This document shows positions 5,989-7,802 of a DNA stretch of 7,802 nucleotides, in pieces. The notes below the pieces were generated by a model, which saw nothing but the letters and a program-made list of their open reading frames with translations, was not told where the DNA came from and searched no databases. The stretch is from Clostridia bacterium (GTDB lineage: Bacteria > Bacillota > Clostridia > Christensenellales > Borkfalkiaceae). The position numbers were made by a program, and so were the translations under genes. Numbering within the stretch: the first letter of the stretch is position 1; each line of letters begins with the position of its first letter. Location of the stretch: contig JAFVOV010000107.1 of assembly GCA_017505675.1 (NCBI GenBank), positions 1-7,802 of the forward strand, written 5' to 3'.

Positions 5989-6002
5989 AATTTTACTGAA
6001 GT

Positions 6003-6200
6003 TTATTTTCTATCAAAAAGTTCGTCTAAAGAAATATCGTAATAATCTGCGATTTTTATAATTGTTTCGTAATCGGGGCGCGTAGCGTCCGTTTCATAGC
6101 GCGTGTAATTAACTCTGCTTATTTGTAATTTTTCCGAAAGTTGCTCTTGCGTAAGGTTTTCAGCAAGGCGCAACTCTTTTAATTTTTTACCAATTTGCAT
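6003..6200 (-). CDS. Small XRE-family repressor (module B)
   Basis: A 65-residue protein consisting of a single Cro/C1-type helix-turn-helix, with NLTQEQLSEKLQISRVNYTR spanning about 15-34, recognition helix near SRVNYTRYE (28-36) and the usual IADYYDISLDELF ending. It is recognisably similar to the 68-residue repressor of module A, including the xYxRYE core, but the residues likely to face DNA differ, matching a different operator sequence. AAGGA at 6210-6214 is nine bases before the ATG. It is divergent from the lipoprotein gene, with overlapping promoters and two dyads (6230-6244, 6261-6275), so auto-repression and control of the lipoprotein are expected. It has no sensor domain, so the inducer could be a partner protein or a change in repressor level; this is unknown. 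Confidence 0.87.
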   Translation of the reverse strand: MQIGKKLKELRLAENLTQEQLSEKLQISRVNYTRYETDATRPDYETIIKIADYYDISLDELFDRK

Positions 6201-6221
6201 AATCCAATTTCCTTTTATTAC

Positions 6222-6250
6222 TTGACATTGTACAGTTTGTGTACTATAAT
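6222..6250 (+). promoter_or_regulatory. Exact-consensus promoter of module B effector
   Basis: TTGACA (6222-6227), 17 bases, TATAAT (6245-6250), the same perfect match and spacing as in module A. The start should be near 6257, leaving a leader of about 32 bases that includes the second operator and AGGAG at 6279-6283. Confidence 0.85.
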
Positions 6251-6256
6251 ATTTAA
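6227..6256 (-). promoter_or_regulatory. Repressor B promoter, overlapping the effector promoter
   Basis: Minus-strand TACAAT (6227-6232) with a weak TTAAAT (6251-6256) 18 bases away. Its -10 stands at the same distance from the first operator centre as in module A. It shares DNA with the plus promoter, so the two directions compete for polymerase. Confidence 0.55.
6230..6244. promoter_or_regulatory. Operator B1
   Basis: Dyad GTACA-GTTTG-TGTAC, lying in the spacer of the plus promoter and touching the minus -10. Confidence 0.78.
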
Positions 6257-6260
6257 AAAT

Positions 6261-6275
6261 GTACGCAATGTGTAC
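6261..6275. promoter_or_regulatory. Operator B2
   Basis: GTACG-CAATG-TGTAC, the second copy of the B dyad with one half-site difference. Its centre is 31 bp from B1, exactly as in module A, and it covers about +5 to +19 of the lipoprotein transcript. Confidence 0.75.
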
Positions 6276-6288
6276 AAAAGGAGAAATT

Positions 6289-7014
6289 ATGAAAAGATTA
6301 AATTTTGTTGCGCTGGGGTTATTACTTGTTTTTGTTTTTGGTTTTTCTGTCGGGTGTAGTAAAACTGATTATGCTGAAAACGAGCATATTATTACTATTT
6401 ATAAAAAAGAGTATTCGCTTAATGAAGAAGGAAAAATTCAAGACGATGGGTATACTTTATGGAAGACATTTGGGGTTTTAAATACTCAAATGTATGACTT
6501 GCCAAACGCAAAAGACGAAAAATATTTTTATTTAGAAAGTATTTCTGGTCAAAAATTTGTGAGTGAAGATAAAGTACAAATGCTTCCGAGTAAAAGTGAA
6601 ACGCTATTTGTTCGTGAGCGCGAAAAGAAAACTATTAATTTTTATCTTGATGGCGTGAATGTTAAAACAAGGTTAAAGAGTGATAATTTAGAATATTACA
6701 ATAAAAATTTTGTAGATACTTATAAAGAAGGCTTACATTATAACGTGGGAACGACATATATTTGGGAAGACTTGTTGGATATAAGTTTTATGACGGGGGA
6801 TGTCTTTAAATGTACTTTAAATAATAAAAGTTTTGTAGTCGTGGAGTTGTATGCGGATGCTGAATATAAAAACTTATACGACACAGTTTGCTTGTCTCAA
6901 GGGAACTATGCTTGTGAGGGGGAAACGTCTTACCGAAAAGACACAACGATATCAGCAATAAAGTCTATGGACTTTTATATGAAGATAGTTAAAACGTTAG
7001 AATACGAATATTGA
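6289..7014 (+). CDS. Predicted lipoprotein of unknown function (module B effector)
   Basis: A 241-residue protein. Residues 1-22 form a signal peptide: K2-R3 basic end, hydrophobic core about 5-20, and FSVGC with C23 as the probable lipidated cysteine. Serine at -3 makes this a less typical lipobox. The mature part is about 219 residues, rich in Tyr, Lys, Glu and Asp, predominantly beta-like, with further cysteines at 175, 201 and 209. I see no known family motif. The ATG at 6289 is used because AGGAG (6279-6283) is five bases upstream; an in-frame ATG at 6259 falls almost on the transcript start and overlaps the operator. The gene is visibly more AT-rich than mnmA, which may mean later acquisition. 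Expected location is the outer face of the cytoplasmic membrane. It has no clear terminator before the 7029-7051 tract. Its role is unknown; the tight divergent XRE control parallels module A. Confidence 0.82.
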   Translation: MKRLNFVALGLLLVFVFGFSVGCSKTDYAENEHIITIYKKEYSLNEEGKIQDDGYTLWKTFGVLNTQMYDLPNAKDEKYFYLESISGQKFVSEDKVQMLPSKSETLFVREREKKTINFYLDGVNVKTRLKSDNLEYYNKNFVDTYKEGLHYNVGTTYIWEDLLDISFMTGDVFKCTLNNKSFVVVELYADAEYKNLYDTVCLSQGNYACEGETSYRKDTTISAIKSMDFYMKIVKTLEYEY

Positions 7015-7028
7015 TATATAATTATATA
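7015..7028. repeat. Perfect AT palindrome directly after the lipoprotein stop codon
   Basis: TATATAATTATATA is its own reverse complement over 14 bp and starts on the base after the TGA stop codon. It is a weak hairpin without a U-tail, so it is unlikely to be an efficient terminator. It abuts the alternating tract at 7029-7051 and would melt or extrude easily under negative supercoiling. Confidence 0.6.
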
Positions 7029-7051
7029 ATGTATGCGCGCGCGTGCGCGTA
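7029..7051. other. Alternating purine-pyrimidine tract, Z-DNA candidate
   Basis: Twenty-three bases alternate purine and pyrimidine without a break. The core at 7035-7049 is almost wholly CG steps (GCGCGCGCGTGCGCG), a striking exception in AT-rich surroundings. Such tracts flip to left-handed DNA under negative supercoiling, which the rRNA promoters downstream would generate behind them. It is also capable of a short 5-bp hairpin. Confidence 0.6.
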
Positions 7052-7171
7052 GTGGGCTTGTGTTTTGTGATTTAATAAAAACGCAATATATAGTATTTTA
7101 TCAAAAAAACGGTATTTTTGACGCTTTTTAAGCAAAAAACCGCTAAAAACCACTTATTTTAAACTTTTTTG

Positions 7172-7239
7172 AAAAATTTAAAAAAACTTTAAAAAACATT
7201 GAAAAAACGTTTGACAAATATCTTTTTTTCCTATATAAT
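7172..7239 (+). promoter_or_regulatory. rRNA promoter P1 with phased A-tract upstream element
   Basis: TTGACA (7211-7216), 17 bases, TATAAT (7234-7239): exact consensus, with a start near 7246. Upstream lie A-tracts at 7172-7176, 7180-7186, 7191-7196 and 7202-7207, with centres 9 to 11 bases apart and so in phase with the helix. This is the pattern of a curved or UP-like element that boosts rRNA promoters through the polymerase alpha subunits. The 16S gene starts about 440 bases downstream. Confidence 0.85.
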
Positions 7240-7245
7240 CGGTAA

Positions 7246-7322
7246 TGCTCTCTAAGGGAGCGCGTTAATTGCATAAGCCAAATCGTTAGAAATTCTCTTG
7301 CGATTTACGGCATAGCATTTTT
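7246..7322 (+). other. P1 leader hairpins with a T-run
   Basis: GCTCTC-TAA-GGGAGC (7247-7261) forms at the very start of the P1 transcript; TGCTCTCTAA (7246-7255) also resembles a boxA. A longer arm pair, GCC-AAATCG (7277-7285) with CGATTT-AC-GGC (7301-7311), has a 15-base loop and is followed by TTTTT (7318-7322). It could slow or terminate P1 transcripts before P2, but the large loop makes this weak evidence. Confidence 0.4.
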
Positions 7323-7383
7323 ACAAAATATAGTGTATCTAAACATTGAAAACACAATATTTTGGGTCTTGAAAAAAAGTTTG

Positions 7384-7452
7384 AAAAAAACTTAAAAATT
7401 TTCAAAAAACTATGAAAAAATGCTTGACTTAAAAAGATGCTTATGTTATTAT
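7384..7452 (+). promoter_or_regulatory. rRNA promoter P2 with phased A-tract upstream element
   Basis: TTGACT (7424-7429), 17 bases, TATTAT (7447-7452) preceded by TGT, an extended -10; start near 7459. A-tracts at 7384-7390, 7394-7398, 7404-7409 and 7415-7420 hold nearly the same distances from the -35 as those of P1. The 26 bases ending in the -35 of each promoter are close copies. P2 is 213 bp downstream of P1. Confidence 0.82.
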
Positions 7453-7458
7453 ATGTAG

Positions 7459-7684
7459 GCTGTCGCGCAAAACGACGGCAAACGTCAACCGAAGTTGACG
7501 GGAGTTGCTTAAAAATTGAATAGAAGGAAATAAGACGAAATAATAGTTATTTTGAAAGTTTCTGTCAAAATCTTTTGAGTATGAAATATGTACTTGAAAA
7601 CAGTCATTATATGACAAACAACAAACGCTAAACAAGCGAAAATCGTTAGAGCAGTTGAACTGAAAAGTTCGGCTTTAAATAATT
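7459..7684 (+). other. 16S rRNA leader from P2
   Basis: The leader opens with two adjacent hairpins: GCTGTCG/CGACGGC (7459-7479) and CGTCAAC-CGAA-GTTGACG (7483-7500). TTGAAAACAG at 7594-7603 resembles the TTTGAAAAC boxA-like region of Firmicutes rRNA leaders. AAATCGTTAGA at 7640-7650 repeats 7280-7290 exactly. GTTGAAC/GTTCGGC (7654-7673) forms a stem just before the mature 16S end. No credible protein gene is present. Confidence 0.6.
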
Positions 7685-7802
7685 AAACTTAAGAGTTTGA
7701 TTCTGGCTCAGGACGAACGCTGGCGGTGTGCTTAATACATGCAAGTCGAGCGGAGTTAAAGGGGCTTGCTCCTTTAACTTAGCGGCGGACGGGTGAGTAA
7801 CG
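7685..7802 (+). rRNA. 16S ribosomal RNA, 5' end (runs off the right edge)
   Basis: The universal 5' region is clear: AGAGTTTGATTCTGGCTCAG at 7692-7711, then GACGAACGCTGGCGG, AATACATGCAAGTCGAGCG and GCGGCGGACGGGTGAGTAACG-like sequence to the edge. Aligning the first motif with E. coli position 8 places the mature 5' end near 7685. The V1 helix is visible as AGTTAAAGG pairing with CCTTTAACT. GATTCTGG differs at one base from the common GATCCTGG/GATCATGG in the 27F primer site. Only about 118 of roughly 1,500 bases are present, and the text fits a Clostridia-type sequence. Confidence 0.97.

Noticed and set aside
5099..6200. Classical type II toxin-antitoxin loci.
   Set aside because: The HTH gene and its partner are divergent rather than in one operon, and neither partner looks like a known toxin; one has a lipoprotein signal. 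A toxic role for the effectors is not excluded.
6259..6288. Ten-codon longer N-terminus for the lipoprotein.
   Set aside because: It overlaps operator B2 and the ribosome binding site, starts almost on the transcript start, and would put a polar stretch before the signal peptide.
7172..7420. A-rich blocks as a CRISPR array or simple tandem repeat.
   Set aside because: The blocks are short homopolymer runs in helical phase ahead of two promoters, without repeat-spacer structure.
7441..7635. Open frame of 64 codons on the minus strand in the rRNA leader.
   Set aside because: It lies antisense across the leader hairpins and P2 region, with no promoter or ribosome binding site and no protein-like composition.

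Overview
The window looks like a chromosomal segment of an anaerobic Bacillota (Clostridia-type) bacterium. Three things point that way: AGGAGG-type ribosome binding sites before nearly every gene, AT-rich intergenic DNA with near-consensus sigma-A promoters, and the 5' end of a 16S rRNA gene with a Clostridia-like V1 region. The species cannot be named from this stretch.

Left part (1-3735), all genes on the minus strand: the start of L-rhamnose isomerase (rhaA) with a promoter and an 8-bp inverted-repeat operator at its start site; a PHP-domain metal-dependent phosphoesterase; an XRE-family regulator fused to two membrane helices and a zinc ribbon; a tRNA-Arg(CCG); and a CNNM/CBS/CorC_HlyC membrane protein of the magnesium-exporter/hemolysin C group. 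Hairpin terminators separate most of these into single-gene units. The tRNA has no clear promoter of its own and probably shares the CNNM-gene transcript.

Middle (3847-5071): mnmA, the tRNA-Uridine-34 2-thiolase, on the plus strand. It has an extended -10 promoter and a strong bidirectional terminator.

Right-middle (5099-7014) is the most unusual part. Two consecutive modules share one design. Each has a tiny XRE repressor on the minus strand (68 aa and 65 aa) and, divergently on the plus strand, an unrecognised envelope-type gene: a 187-aa protein with one C-terminal membrane helix in module A, and a 241-aa predicted lipoprotein in module B. In both, the plus promoter is an exact TTGACA-17-TATAAT. 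A dyad operator sits in its spacer and overlaps the -10 of the opposing repressor promoter. A second copy of the dyad lies just past the plus start site, 31 bp centre to centre. The dyad sequence differs between modules (ATAGCA-3-TGCTAT versus GTACR-5-TGTAC), which suggests two insulated paralogous switches of the same architecture.

Right end (7015-7802): a gene-free stretch of about 670 bp upstream of the 16S rRNA gene. It holds an AT palindrome, a 23-bp alternating purine-pyrimidine tract (Z-DNA candidate), and two tandem rRNA promoters 213 bp apart. Both promoters carry helically phased A-tracts in nearly the same register, and both are followed by leader hairpins. The mature 16S rRNA begins near 7685 and runs off the window.
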